Positions 29,001-38,738 of a stretch of DNA of 64,000 nucleotides are shown in pieces. How positions within the stretch are numbered: the first letter of the stretch is position 1; every line of letters starts with the position of its first letter. A program made the position numbers and the translations under genes. Source of the DNA: Halopseudomonas salina (GTDB lineage: Bacteria; Pseudomonadota; Gammaproteobacteria; Pseudomonadales; Pseudomonadaceae). The notes beneath the pieces were generated by a model. That model made no database searches and was not told where the DNA came from. It was given only the letters and a program-made list of their open reading frames with translations. The stretch covers positions 131,581 through 195,580 of the forward strand of contig NZ_VTTI01000007.1 in the NCBI RefSeq assembly GCF_008641105.1, written 5' to 3'.

Positions 29001-29735
29001 CTATGCCCGGCCAGCCGGCACGGTATTGTCATTGAAATCTACCCAGTGCACCGGCACTGCTATCTCTTCCTTGGCCTTGACGTTTGCCGGCCGGGTACCA
29101 CAGGCCGCAACGCTGTCGCCGTTGAGAAAAGTCACCTGCTCCTCCTCCCATTCCTTGTCGAGGGCCTCCAGACTGTTGTCGGGAATTTCCTCGAGCACCT
29201 GCTCGCGAATCGCCGCCATTGCCAGCTCCGGAATCGTGCCGGCAATCTGCAGCAGGGCGCGGAAACAGGACGCATAATCAGAGCCGCGTTCTTCCAGCCT
29301 ACTGGCGAGCAGCGCCAGCAGGTGTTCGACTTCACCCAGCCCGGCACGCGCTTCTTCACCGTCGCGGGTAGCCAGAAACTCCAGATACAGGGGTATGTAG
29401 TCAGGCAGCTCCTTCACGCCGATGGCAAAGCCGGCGCTCTCGTACTGGGCCATCAAGTCGACCATGGCCTGACCCCGGTCACGGGATTCACCGTGTACAT
29501 GCTCGAATAGCAGCAGCGACAGATAGCGGCCACGCTCGAATTCCTCGGTATAGGCTTCCTGTACGTCCAGCAGATCGGTACTGGCCAGACGCGTGAGCAG
29601 GTCGACCAGATCCTGGCGCTGCTCGGGGCTGATCTCGCGGGAGGCAACAATGGCCTCCTCGAGTTCCATGCGGGCGTCCTGCAAGGCCTGCACCGGATAA
29701 TCCATCAGCAGGGAAATCACCTTGAGAATTTTCAT
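29001..29735 (-). CDS. narJ: Nitrate reductase assembly chaperone
   Basis: 244 residues, the usual size. The all-helical TorD/NarJ fold begins ILKVISLLMDYP and has FERGRYLSLLLFEHVHGESRDRG-type motif, in part SLLLFEHVHGESRDRG. NarJ holds apo-NarG until the molybdenum cofactor and the proximal cluster are inserted. It lies two bases after narH and nine before narI. Confidence 0.97.
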   Translation of the reverse strand: MKILKVISLLMDYPVQALQDARMELEEAIVASREISPEQRQDLVDLLTRLASTDLLDVQEAYTEEFERGRYLSLLLFEHVHGESRDRGQAMVDLMAQYESAGFAIGVKELPDYIPLYLEFLATRDGEEARAGLGEVEHLLALLASRLEERGSDYASCFRALLQIAGTIPELAMAAIREQVLEEIPDNSLEALDKEWEEEQVTFLNGDSVAACGTRPANVKAKEEIAVPVHWVDFNDNTVPAGRA

Positions 29736-29737
29736 GC

Positions 29738-31276
29738 TTACTCCTCCCAGAGCTGGACGGTCTTGACGACGTCGCGACGGTTGGCTTTCTTGCCACCGAA
29801 CATATTGGTATCGGAGCTGCCGGAGCAGCCGCTGCCGAAGCTAAAGCCGCAGCCGTTTCGCTCTGCAAATACTTCGCTCAACGCTTCCTCGCGGTGGGCG
29901 GTCGGAATCACGAAACGGTCTTCGTAATTGGCAATCGCCAGGTAGCGGTACATGTCCTCGGCCAACGCGCGGGTCAGACCCACGTCTTCCAGCACCTGGA
30001 GATTCTCTACACCGTCGACCTGCTGCGAGCGCTTGTACACACGCATGGCCAACAGCCGCTTGAGCGCCAGTTTGACCGGCGCTTCGTCGCCGGCAGTCAG
30101 CAGATTGGCCAGATAACGCAGGGGAATGCGCAGGCTGTCCACATCCGGCAAAATGCCGTTCATGCTGATTTTGCCCGCCTCGGCGGCGTTCTGGATCGGC
30201 GACAATGGCGGCACATACCAGACCATCGGCAGGGTGCGATACTCCGGGTGCAGCGGTAGCGCCAGACGCCAGTCGACCGCCAGCTTGTACACTGGTGAAG
30301 CCTGCGCTGCGTCTATCACTGACATCGGTACGCCGTCAGCCAACGCCTGCTCGATTACCGCCGGATCATGGGGATCCAGGAACAGACCCAGTTGCTCTTC
30401 GTACAGGTCCTGCTCGCTGGGCGTGCTGGCCACTTCGTGAATGCGGTCTGCGTCGTACAGCAGTACACCCAGGTAACGGATACGGCCGACGCAGGTTTCC
30501 GAGCAGACGGTGGGCATGCCGGCTTCGATACGCGGATAGCAGAAAATGCACTTTTCCGACTTGCCGCTCTTCCAGTTGAAGTAGATCTTCTTGTACGGGC
30601 AACCGCTGATGCACATGCGCCAGCCGCGGCACTTTTCCTGGTCAATCAGTACGATGCCGTCTTCCTCGCGCTTGTAGATGGCCCCACTGGGGCACGCCGC
30701 TGCGCAGGTCGGATTCAGGCAGTGCTCGCACAGCCTTGGCAGATACATCATGAAGGTGTTTTCGTACTCACCGTAGATGTCAGCCTGAATGCTGTCGAAG
30801 TTCTGATCCTTGCGGCGCTTGGCAAACTCGGTACCTAGAATTTCCTCCCAGTTGGGACCCCACTCGATCTTTTCCATGCGCTTGCCGCTGATGGCCGAAC
30901 GCGGCCGGGCGGTGGGCTGGTGTTTGGACGAAGGTGCGGTGTGCAGGTGCTGATAATCGAAGTCGAAGGGCTCGTAGTAATCATCGATGGTCGGCATATC
31001 CGGGTTGGCGAAGATGTTCGCCAGTACACGGAACTTGCCGCCAATGCGCGGATTGATCGAACCGTCGGCATTGCGTTTCCAGCCGCCCTTCCATTTGGTC
31101 TGGTTTTCCCACTCTTTCGGGTAACCGATACCAGGCTTGGTCTCGACGTTGTTGAACCAGGCGTATTCCATACCTTCACGGCTGGTCCAGATGTTCTTGC
31201 AGGTAATCGAGCAAGTGTGGCAGCCGATGCACTTGTCCAGATTCAGTACCATTCCTACTTGTGAACGAATTTTCAT
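29738..31276 (-). CDS. narH: Respiratory nitrate reductase beta subunit
   Basis: 512 residues from the ATG at 31276, beginning MKIRSQVGMVLNLDKCIGC; the frame runs upstream into narG without a start fit. Four cysteine clusters are visible: CIGCHTCSITC, CEHCLNPTCAAACP, CRGWRMCISGCP (Trp in place of one Cys, as in all NarH, giving a 3Fe-4S) and CIFCYPR. It carries electrons from NarI to NarG. Eleven bases separate it from narG. Confidence 0.97.
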   Translation of the reverse strand: MKIRSQVGMVLNLDKCIGCHTCSITCKNIWTSREGMEYAWFNNVETKPGIGYPKEWENQTKWKGGWKRNADGSINPRIGGKFRVLANIFANPDMPTIDDYYEPFDFDYQHLHTAPSSKHQPTARPRSAISGKRMEKIEWGPNWEEILGTEFAKRRKDQNFDSIQADIYGEYENTFMMYLPRLCEHCLNPTCAAACPSGAIYKREEDGIVLIDQEKCRGWRMCISGCPYKKIYFNWKSGKSEKCIFCYPRIEAGMPTVCSETCVGRIRYLGVLLYDADRIHEVASTPSEQDLYEEQLGLFLDPHDPAVIEQALADGVPMSVIDAAQASPVYKLAVDWRLALPLHPEYRTLPMVWYVPPLSPIQNAAEAGKISMNGILPDVDSLRIPLRYLANLLTAGDEAPVKLALKRLLAMRVYKRSQQVDGVENLQVLEDVGLTRALAEDMYRYLAIANYEDRFVIPTAHREEALSEVFAERNGCGFSFGSGCSGSSDTNMFGGKKANRRDVVKTVQLWEE

Positions 31277-31286
31277 GGCCGGTTCC

Positions 31287-34200
31287 TCACTTGATGTCCT
31301 GTGGCAGGGCTTGTGGCAGGGCGTCCCCGCCAAGGCCACCCAGTTCGACGTCATCCAACCAGTCGACCTTGTCCATCTTGCGCACCACAACGAATTCATC
31401 GCGGTTGCAGCCGACGGTGCCGTAGTAATTGAAACCCCAGGATTGCTGGGCATAGCCGCCAATCATGTGGGTCGGTTTGAGTACCACGCGGGTGACCGAG
31501 TTATGGTGCCCGCCGCGGGTGCCGGTCATTTCACTACCGGGCATGTTCATGATGCGTTCCTGGGCGTGGTACATCATCACCATTCCTTCCATCACCCGTT
31601 GGCTGACCACTGCACGGGCGACCAGGGCGCCGTTGGCGTTGAAGCATTCAACCCAGTCGTTGTCCTCGATCCCGGCCTTGACCGCATCGACCTCGGACAA
31701 CCAGATGATCGGGCCACCACGACTCAGGGTGAGCATGATCAGGTTGTCGGAATAGGTGCTGTGGATACCCCACTTCTGGTGCGGGGTGATCCAGTTCAGC
31801 ACGATCTCGTTGTTGCCATTGGGCTTCTTGCCCAGCACATAGCCGGTGGTGCGGGTGTTGACCGGCGGACGGTAGCTCATCAGCTGTTCGCCGAAGGCCT
31901 GCATCCAGGGGTGATCCTGGAAGAACTGCTGGCGGCCGGTAATGGTGCGCCACGGAATCATCTCGTGGACGTTGGTGTAACCGGCGCTGTAGCTCACGTG
32001 ATCGTCTTCCAGGCCTGACCAGGTCGGGCTGGAGATGATCTTGCGCGGTTGGGCCTGGATATCACGGAAGCGGATCGCCTCATGCTCCTTGCCCACCGCC
32101 AGGTGGCTGTGGTCGCGGCCAGTGAACTTCGACAGTGCAGCCCAGGCCTTGACCGCAACGTGGCCATTGGTTTCCGGAGCCAGCGAGAGGATCACCTCGC
32201 AGGCGTCGATCGCGGTATTGATCTGTGGACGACCCTGGCTGATACCCTCATCCAGGACTTCGTGGTTCAGCTTGCCGAGGAACTCCACCTCGTCATCGGT
32301 ATTCCAGCTGATCCCCTTGCCGCCATTGCCCAGCTTCTCGAGCAAAGGGCCCAGGGAACTGAACTTCTTGAAGGTGTTGGGGTAATCACGCTCCACTACC
32401 ACCATGTTCGGGCAGTTCTTGCCGGGCACAGGTGCTTCACCGGCGGTTTTCCAGTCGGTACCGCCGAAGGGCTGGGCCAGTTCGCCGGGGCTGTCGTGCA
32501 GCATCGGGATGGTTACCAGGTCCTTTTCCACACCCAGCTCACCCTCGGAAATCTCCGAGAATTTCTTGGCGATTGCCTTGTAGATGTCCCAGTCGGAACG
32601 GGACTCCCAGGCTGGATCGATGGCAGCGGAAAGGGGGTGAATGAACGGATGCATGTCCGAGGTATTCATGTCGTCCTTCTCGTACCAGGTTGCGGTCGGC
32701 AGGACGATATCGGAGTACACGCAGGTCGAGGACATACGGAAATCCAGCGTGGTGACCAGGTCGATCTTGCCGATGGCACCCTCGTCTACCCAGTCGGCTT
32801 CAGTCGGCTTGACTCCGTCACGCTTGCCCAGGTCCTCGTTCATCACGCCATGCCGGGGCGTACCCAGCAGGTACTTGAGCATGTACTCATGGCCCTTGCC
32901 CGAACTGCCCAGCAGGTTGGAGCGCCAGATGAACATGTTGCGCGGGAAGTTATCGCTGTTGTCCGGCTGCTCGCAGGCAAATCTCAGGCTGCCATCCTGC
33001 AGGCTCTGCAGTGCATAGTCCTTGGGATCCATGCCCTTGGCCGCAGCCTCACGGCAGATTGCCAGCGGGTTGCGGTTAAGCTGCGGCGCGCTCGGCAGCC
33101 AGCCGCCGCGCTCGGCGCGAATGTTGTAATCGAGCATGTGCTCGGGGAACTGCGACTTGTCGGCCAGCGGCGAGAGGATTTCGTGCACGCTCATCTTCTC
33201 GTGGCGCCACTGGGAACTGTGGTTGTAGAAAAAGCTGGTGCCGTTCATCTGACGTGGTGGGCGGTCCCAGTCCAGACCGAAGGCCAGGGGCAGCCAGCCG
33301 GTTTGCGGACGCAGTTTTTCCTGGCCCACATAGTGTGCCCAGCCGCCACCGGTCTGACCCACGCAGCCACACATCAACAACATGTTGATCAGACCACGGT
33401 AGTTCATGTCCATGTGGTACCAGTGGTTCATCGCCGCGCCGACGATGATCATCGAGCGGCCTTTGGTCTTGTCCGCGTTGTCGGCGAACTCGCGTGCCAC
33501 CTGAATGACCTTTTCGCGGCTCACACCGGTGATTTGCTCCTGCCAAGCCGGGGTACCCGGTACGCTGGCATCGTCATAACTGCTGGCCACGTTGGCGCCG
33601 CCCAGGCCGCGGTCGATAGCCAGACCTGCAGCCTGAATATCGAATACGGTGGCCACGCGCAGCTGCTTGCCATCGGCCATGATCAGCAGACGGCTGGGCA
33701 GATGACGGTACTGTATCTCTTCGCCATCGGCCTGCTGGAAGTGATCGTGTAACTGGCCGCCAAAATACGGGAAGGCCACATTGACGACTTCGCCCTTCTC
33801 GATCTGACTGAGCTGCAGTGTGACCTCACGACCCTCGCCACCCTCACGGGCTTCAATGTTCCACTTGCCCGACTCGCCCCAGCGGTAGCCGATAGACCCG
33901 AGCGGCGATACCAATTGATCGGTGTTGCTGTCGATCGCGATGGTTTTCCACTCGGGGTTGTTGTCCTGGCCCAGCTGATCGTCGAGATCCGAAGCGCGCA
34001 GAAAGCGTGTTGGCTTGAAGCCATGCTCGGCCTCTTCCAGCAACACCAGCATCGGAAAATCGGTATAGCGGCGCACGTAATCAGTAAAGTACGCACTCGG
34101 ATTCTCGAGGTGGAACTCCTTGAAGATGACGTGGTTGAACGCCTGCGCAAGGGCGGCATCGGTGCCCTGCTTGGGGTTCAGCCAGAGGTCGGTCAGTTTG

Positions 34201-35063
34201 GCAACTTCCGAATAATCCGGGGTAATGGACACGGTCTTGGTGCCCTTGTAGCGCACCTCGGTAAAGAAGTGCGCGTCCGGTGTACGGGTCTGCGGGACGT
34301 TGGAACCCCAGGCAATGATGTAGTTGGAGTTATACCAGTCGGCCGATTCCGGCACGTCGGTCTGCTCGCCCCAGACCATGGGTGAGGCTGGGGGCAAATC
34401 GCAGTACCAGTCATAGAAGCTCAGGCATACACCACCGATCAGCGACAGATAGCGGCTGCCCGCTGCGTAGCTGACCATGGACATGGCCGGGATCGGTGAA
34501 AATCCGACCACACGGTCCGGGCCATACTGTTTGACGGTATAGACGTTGGCCGCGGCGATGATCTCGGTGACTTCGTCCCAACTGGACCGGATGAAACCAC
34601 CCAGGCCGCGTTCTGCCTTGTATGAGGTGGCCTTGGCCTGATCCTCGACAATACTGCGCCAGGCGTCCACCGGGGCCTTGGTTGTCCGCTCTTCGCGCCA
34701 CAGCTTGAGCAGTGCCTTGCGCACCTTGGGGTACTTCAGGCGGTTGGCGCTGTAGATGTACCAGCTGTAGCTGGCCCCCCGCGGACAGCCGCGTGGCTCG
34801 TGGTTGGGCAGGTCCGGACGGGTGCGCGGGTAGTCTGTCTGCTGGGTTTCCCAGGTAATCAGACCGTTCTTGACGTAGATCTTCCAGGAACAGGATCCGG
34901 TGCAGTTCACACCATGGGTGGAGCGCACGATCTTGTCGTACTGCCAGCGGGCCCGGTAGACATTTTCCCAGTCGCGCGATTCGATGCGCGTTTCACCGTG
35001 TCCGTCAGCAAATTCATCCTGCTTGCGGTTGAAGAAGCGTAGCTGATCAAGCAAGTGGCTCAT
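31287..35063 (-). CDS. narG: Respiratory nitrate reductase alpha subunit
   Basis: 1258 residues from the ATG at 35063 with GGAG eight bases upstream. The N-terminal HGVNCTGSCSW segment carries the His-Cys cluster ligands of FS0, and the rest is a bis-MGD molybdoenzyme ending in a GLGG-rich tail. It reduces nitrate to nitrite on the cytoplasmic face. Long open frames on the opposite strand across this gene are shadows of its codon bias. Confidence 0.98.
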   Translation of the reverse strand: MSHLLDQLRFFNRKQDEFADGHGETRIESRDWENVYRARWQYDKIVRSTHGVNCTGSCSWKIYVKNGLITWETQQTDYPRTRPDLPNHEPRGCPRGASYSWYIYSANRLKYPKVRKALLKLWREERTTKAPVDAWRSIVEDQAKATSYKAERGLGGFIRSSWDEVTEIIAAANVYTVKQYGPDRVVGFSPIPAMSMVSYAAGSRYLSLIGGVCLSFYDWYCDLPPASPMVWGEQTDVPESADWYNSNYIIAWGSNVPQTRTPDAHFFTEVRYKGTKTVSITPDYSEVAKLTDLWLNPKQGTDAALAQAFNHVIFKEFHLENPSAYFTDYVRRYTDFPMLVLLEEAEHGFKPTRFLRASDLDDQLGQDNNPEWKTIAIDSNTDQLVSPLGSIGYRWGESGKWNIEAREGGEGREVTLQLSQIEKGEVVNVAFPYFGGQLHDHFQQADGEEIQYRHLPSRLLIMADGKQLRVATVFDIQAAGLAIDRGLGGANVASSYDDASVPGTPAWQEQITGVSREKVIQVAREFADNADKTKGRSMIIVGAAMNHWYHMDMNYRGLINMLLMCGCVGQTGGGWAHYVGQEKLRPQTGWLPLAFGLDWDRPPRQMNGTSFFYNHSSQWRHEKMSVHEILSPLADKSQFPEHMLDYNIRAERGGWLPSAPQLNRNPLAICREAAAKGMDPKDYALQSLQDGSLRFACEQPDNSDNFPRNMFIWRSNLLGSSGKGHEYMLKYLLGTPRHGVMNEDLGKRDGVKPTEADWVDEGAIGKIDLVTTLDFRMSSTCVYSDIVLPTATWYEKDDMNTSDMHPFIHPLSAAIDPAWESRSDWDIYKAIAKKFSEISEGELGVEKDLVTIPMLHDSPGELAQPFGGTDWKTAGEAPVPGKNCPNMVVVERDYPNTFKKFSSLGPLLEKLGNGGKGISWNTDDEVEFLGKLNHEVLDEGISQGRPQINTAIDACEVILSLAPETNGHVAVKAWAALSKFTGRDHSHLAVGKEHEAIRFRDIQAQPRKIISSPTWSGLEDDHVSYSAGYTNVHEMIPWRTITGRQQFFQDHPWMQAFGEQLMSYRPPVNTRTTGYVLGKKPNGNNEIVLNWITPHQKWGIHSTYSDNLIMLTLSRGGPIIWLSEVDAVKAGIEDNDWVECFNANGALVARAVVSQRVMEGMVMMYHAQERIMNMPGSEMTGTRGGHHNSVTRVVLKPTHMIGGYAQQSWGFNYYGTVGCNRDEFVVVRKMDKVDWLDDVELGGLGGDALPQALPQDIK

Positions 35064-35091
35064 GGTATTTCTCCTCATTCGGTCTGGTCTT

Positions 35092-35139
35092 ATAGCCGGA
35101 CCGGCTATCACGTAATGTCAGGGCGCCGCGGTGCGGCGC
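35092..35139 (-). other. Two perfect inverted repeats in the narK-narG gap
   Basis: ATAGCCGG-A-CCGGCTAT (35092-35108) and GCGCCGC-N3-GCGGCGC (35123-35139) sit in the 102 bases between the second narK gene and narG. Neither has a T-run. They may be mRNA processing or stability hairpins or a protein site. No separate promoter was recognised here. Confidence 0.45.
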
Positions 35140-35165
35140 ACTCAGGTTCGTATTCAGATGGCTTT

Positions 35166-36644
35166 CTACGCGTTCCGTACCTCCAGTTCGCGGTCTACCG
35201 AAGACACGTAATATTCATCGGAGAATGCACCCTCCGGCTCTTTGAGCCAGAAGAAGCAGACCGCAAAGCTGACGAACGCGCCGGCAGCAATGATCATGAA
35301 AAACTGGGAAGGCGTTACAAAGGTGAAAAGGGTCAGATAGCAGACAGCGCCGACGTTGCCGTAGGCCCCGGCCATGCCGGAAATCTGGCCAGTGACCCGA
35401 CGCTTGATGGAAGGAATGATGCCGAATGTGGCGCCCTCTGCACCCTGAACAAAAACCGAGCAACAGACAGTGATGATCACGGCGACAAACAGCGGCCATT
35501 TCTCGTTCATCAGGCCCATGAACAGGAAGCCCACGCTGATCCCGAGCATATAAGCGAGCATCACGAAGCGGCGGTTACCCATACGGTCCGACACCAGCCC
35601 GCCCATCGGACGCGCCACCAGATTCACAAAGGCAAAGGATGCCGCGATAATGCCGGCCGTAGTCGGCGTCAGACCCCAGGTCATTTCGAAGAACATCGGC
35701 AGCATGGACACCACCGCCAGCTCGGCACCAAAGTTGGCAAAGTAGGTCGAGTTGAGTGCCGCGACGCTGTTGAAGGGGTATTTGTCGTCCTCGGGCACAC
35801 CCTTTTTCAGAATCGGAATATTCACCCTGAGAATCTGCACTACCTGATAGACCACTACCGCAGCAATGACCGCGTAGCAGATCCAGGCCCCAGTATCAGA
35901 CAGGTAGCCCATACCCTCGATACGCCACACCAGAATCGCCAGCACCCCGACCATGGGGATGGTCCAGGCAATCAGTTTGAGCATGTCCGCCCAGGTGCTG
36001 ACCTCCAGCGCGGCGGTCTTGTGGGGTTTGCGATGGACTGTGCCGGCCGGGCCGTCGGTAATCGCGAACCAGTAAAACACGCCGTAAGCCGCCATGATGA
36101 TTGCCGAAGCAGCCACCGCCCAGCGCCAGCCGTCCGGCCCGCCAAAGGCGTGAATGGCAATTGCCGGTAGCGTCATCGCCGCTGCGGCAGAGCCGAAGTT
36201 GCCCCAGCCGGCATAGAAGCCCTCGGCGAAGCCGATGTCCTTGGGCTTGAACCACATCGCAGTCATGTGAATACCCACGACGAAGCTGGCACCCACCGAA
36301 CTCAGCACCAGTCGTGACACCAGCAACTGGACCCGCGTGTCGCCAAAGGCGAAGAACAGCGCCGGTAGCGCCATGACCACCAGCAGAATCGAGAACACCC
36401 GGCGTGGGCCGAAACGGTCCAGTGCCATACCGACGATGATGCGCGCCGGTATGGTCAGCGCCACGTTGGCAATGGCAAACAGCTTTATGTCATCGGGGGT
36501 CAGCCAGCTCAGACTCTTGAGCATGCTCGACGCCAATGGCGCCATGCCAAACCAGACAAAGAAGCTGATATAGAAAGCCAGCCAGGTCAGGTGCAGGGCG
36601 CGGATTTCAGGGCGCTTCCACTGGAAAACTTCAGACACTTTCAT
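35166..36644 (-). CDS. narK: Major-facilitator nitrate/nitrite transporter, NarK family (type I-like)
   Basis: 492 residues, twelve membrane helices. The start LHLTWLAFYISFFVWFGMAP and the conserved nitrate signature GWGNFGSAAA (about 165) mark NarK. It resembles the type I nitrate/proton symporters more than E. coli NarK. It lies directly before narG, 18 bases after the usp stop codon. The numbering (NarK1 or NarK2) cannot be settled without a tree. Confidence 0.9.
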   Translation of the reverse strand: MKVSEVFQWKRPEIRALHLTWLAFYISFFVWFGMAPLASSMLKSLSWLTPDDIKLFAIANVALTIPARIIVGMALDRFGPRRVFSILLVVMALPALFFAFGDTRVQLLVSRLVLSSVGASFVVGIHMTAMWFKPKDIGFAEGFYAGWGNFGSAAAAMTLPAIAIHAFGGPDGWRWAVAASAIIMAAYGVFYWFAITDGPAGTVHRKPHKTAALEVSTWADMLKLIAWTIPMVGVLAILVWRIEGMGYLSDTGAWICYAVIAAVVVYQVVQILRVNIPILKKGVPEDDKYPFNSVAALNSTYFANFGAELAVVSMLPMFFEMTWGLTPTTAGIIAASFAFVNLVARPMGGLVSDRMGNRRFVMLAYMLGISVGFLFMGLMNEKWPLFVAVIITVCCSVFVQGAEGATFGIIPSIKRRVTGQISGMAGAYGNVGAVCYLTLFTFVTPSQFFMIIAAGAFVSFAVCFFWLKEPEGAFSDEYYVSSVDRELEVRNA

Positions 36645-36663
36645 TTGGATTCTCCTGGTGTAA

Positions 36664-37122
36664 TCAAGGACATGCCTGAATCAGCACCGGACAGGGCGCG
36701 CGCCGGGCCAGAAAGGCGCTGACGCTGCCAAAGGTCATGTAATCGAGCTCATCGACCAGCAGGTTCAGCGACCGCGAGATAAATCCGCCGTCGGGCTCCT
36801 GACTGTGACGAGCAATCACCAGCAGGTCCGGTTTCTTGTGCTCGACTGCCTTGAGGATCATCTTGCGCACATCCCCTTCGGCAATAATCACCTCGGCATC
36901 CAGGCCCTGGCCTACAACCTTTTCAGCTGCAAGGCGCAGGTGACCCTCGAATTCAGCCCGCTGCTGTTCGTAGCTCTGGCTTGCAACGCTGCTGGTATCC
37001 AGACTCTCCTCCACCACACCGACCAGCATGATCAGCGGCTTGAGCGGCTTGAACATATCGATGGTGCTCTGCAATGCCGTGATGGCGTTGCGGGAATGGT
37101 CATAGGCAATCATGATTCGCAT
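36664..37122 (-). CDS. Universal stress protein between the two narK genes
   Basis: 152 residues, one USP domain from MRIMIAYDHSRNA to PCPVLIQ. The start at 37122 is the ATG that opens the fold; the frame runs further into narK. It lacks an obvious G-x2-G-x9-G(S/T) ATP loop in full form (FGSVSAFLARRAPCPVL is the closest). It is 14 bases from the upstream narK and 19 from the downstream one, so it is inside the nar operon. In pseudomonads USP proteins support anaerobic survival. Confidence 0.9.
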   Translation of the reverse strand: MRIMIAYDHSRNAITALQSTIDMFKPLKPLIMLVGVVEESLDTSSVASQSYEQQRAEFEGHLRLAAEKVVGQGLDAEVIIAEGDVRKMILKAVEHKKPDLLVIARHSQEPDGGFISRSLNLLVDELDYMTFGSVSAFLARRAPCPVLIQACP

Positions 37123-37136
37123 ATTGGTTGCTCCGC

Positions 37137-38738
37137 TCAGGGGTTCTTGACGTAGGCATTGGGGCGCAGGTAGAACCACCAGTTGAGTACCAGGCAGAGT
37201 GCGTAGAACACCGCGAACCCGTACATGGCCACCTCAGGAGTACCCGCCTTGACCTGCTCGCCGATCACGATAGGCGCGACAAAGGCGCCATAGGCAGCCA
37301 CCGCCGAGGTCCAGCCCAGTACCGGGCCGGCCTTCTCGCGGTCATAGATCACGCCGATGGTGCGGAAGGTCGAACCGTTGCCGATGCCCGATGCGGCAAA
37401 CAACACCAGAAAAAGCACCAGAAAGAGGAAGAAATACTGCTCTGGATGCGTAGAGCTGTAAGCCAGCTGCATCACATAGCCGGCAGCAACGGACGCTATG
37501 ACCATGACTACCGAGATCACCTGGGTGACGATGGAGCCGCCAACCTTGTCGGAAATCCAGCCACCCAGAGGACGGATCAGAGCGCCAATAAAGGGTCCGA
37601 TCCATGCATAGGTCAGCGCGCTTGGCGCGTTGGGATTCACTACCCGGGTGACCGTGCCATCGATGGCAACTTCATTCAGGTAACCGAAGATCACCGTGAT
37701 CGAAAGGGGCAACGCCATGGAAAAGCCGATAAAGGAACCGAAAGTGAGGATGTAAAGCACGCTCATCGACCAGGTGTGCTTGTCGGAAAAAATCTGGAAC
37801 TGGCGCTTGATGTTCGGCTTGATGCTGCCTGGCAGCATGCGCAGAATGAACAGGGTCAGCCCCATGATCAGGATCATGGTCACCCACATGTTCAGCACGC
37901 CCAACCCGGTTGGCGCCGGCAAGTAGAGGTAGAGGCCAAGTCCGGCGGTAGCAAAACCGACTACATACAGGCCCAGAATCTTGCCAAAGGCTGATAGGGC
38001 ATTCCCTGGATTGGGCGTGATAGTCAGCAGGTTGTTCATGCCGAACCAGCCGGCGAACCCCAACGGAATCAGGAACACCACCCATATCCAGCCGGCGTTC
38101 TGTATCCAGGTTTCGGTACCCGCCGCGATACGCCCGATCAGGGTTCCACTGTCGCTGAGCAGCGTCATGGAACCACCGGCAAAGGCGCCGAATACCCCTG
38201 CAGTCATCACCAGGGGAATGAGAATCTGCATGGTGGTGACGCCGAAGTTGCCCAGACCGGCATTCAGGCCCAGGGCCAGGCCCTGCTGTTTCTTCGGGAA
38301 AAATCCGCTGATATTGCTCATCGAGCAGGCGAAGTTGCCTCCACCGATACCGGACAGAAAGGCCAGCAGCTGGAACACCCACAGCGGGGTATCCTGACTC
38401 TGCAGAGCCATGCCCGCGCCTGCAGCCGGGATCACCAACAACAGTGTGGTGAGGAAAATGGTATTGCGCCCCCCGGAGATCCGGATCATGAACGACGCCG
38501 GGATACGCAGGGTGGCACCGGTCAGACCGGCGATGGCGGTCAGGGTGAAGAGCTCAGCCGGAGCGAAGGGAAAGCCCAGGTTGATCATCTGGACCGTTAC
38601 AATGCCCCACATCAACCAGATGGCGAAGCCCATCAGTAGGCTGGGGATGGATATCCACAGATTACGATTGGCTATTTTCCTGCCGCGACTGTCCCAGAAG
38701 TCGGTATCTTCCGGGTTCCATTTTTCGATATCGGTCAT
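37137..38738 (-). CDS. narK: NarK-type nitrate/nitrite transporter (E. coli NarK/NarU-like)
   Basis: 533 residues from the ATG at 38738, beginning MTDIEKWNPEDTDFWDSRG, very like the E. coli NarK N-terminus. Twelve helices; the signatures GNFACSMSNISGFFPKK and GLNAGLGNFGV are both present. It has an insertion of about 70 residues in the middle (around 230-300) relative to E. coli NarK, containing two extra hydrophobic segments. Probably the nitrate/nitrite exchanger. It is the first gene of the nar operon, behind an ANR box. Confidence 0.92.
   Translation of the reverse strand: MTDIEKWNPEDTDFWDSRGRKIANRNLWISIPSLLMGFAIWLMWGIVTVQMINLGFPFAPAELFTLTAIAGLTGATLRIPASFMIRISGGRNTIFLTTLLLVIPAAGAGMALQSQDTPLWVFQLLAFLSGIGGGNFACSMSNISGFFPKKQQGLALGLNAGLGNFGVTTMQILIPLVMTAGVFGAFAGGSMTLLSDSGTLIGRIAAGTETWIQNAGWIWVVFLIPLGFAGWFGMNNLLTITPNPGNALSAFGKILGLYVVGFATAGLGLYLYLPAPTGLGVLNMWVTMILIMGLTLFILRMLPGSIKPNIKRQFQIFSDKHTWSMSVLYILTFGSFIGFSMALPLSITVIFGYLNEVAIDGTVTRVVNPNAPSALTYAWIGPFIGALIRPLGGWISDKVGGSIVTQVISVVMVIASVAAGYVMQLAYSSTHPEQYFFLFLVLFLVLFAASGIGNGSTFRTIGVIYDREKAGPVLGWTSAVAAYGAFVAPIVIGEQVKAGTPEVAMYGFAVFYALCLVLNWWFYLRPNAYVKNP

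Noticed and set aside
32049..33752. 567-residue open frame antisense to narG
   Set aside because: It mirrors narG codon bias on the opposite strand, has no ribosome-binding site or recognisable domain, and narG is certain.
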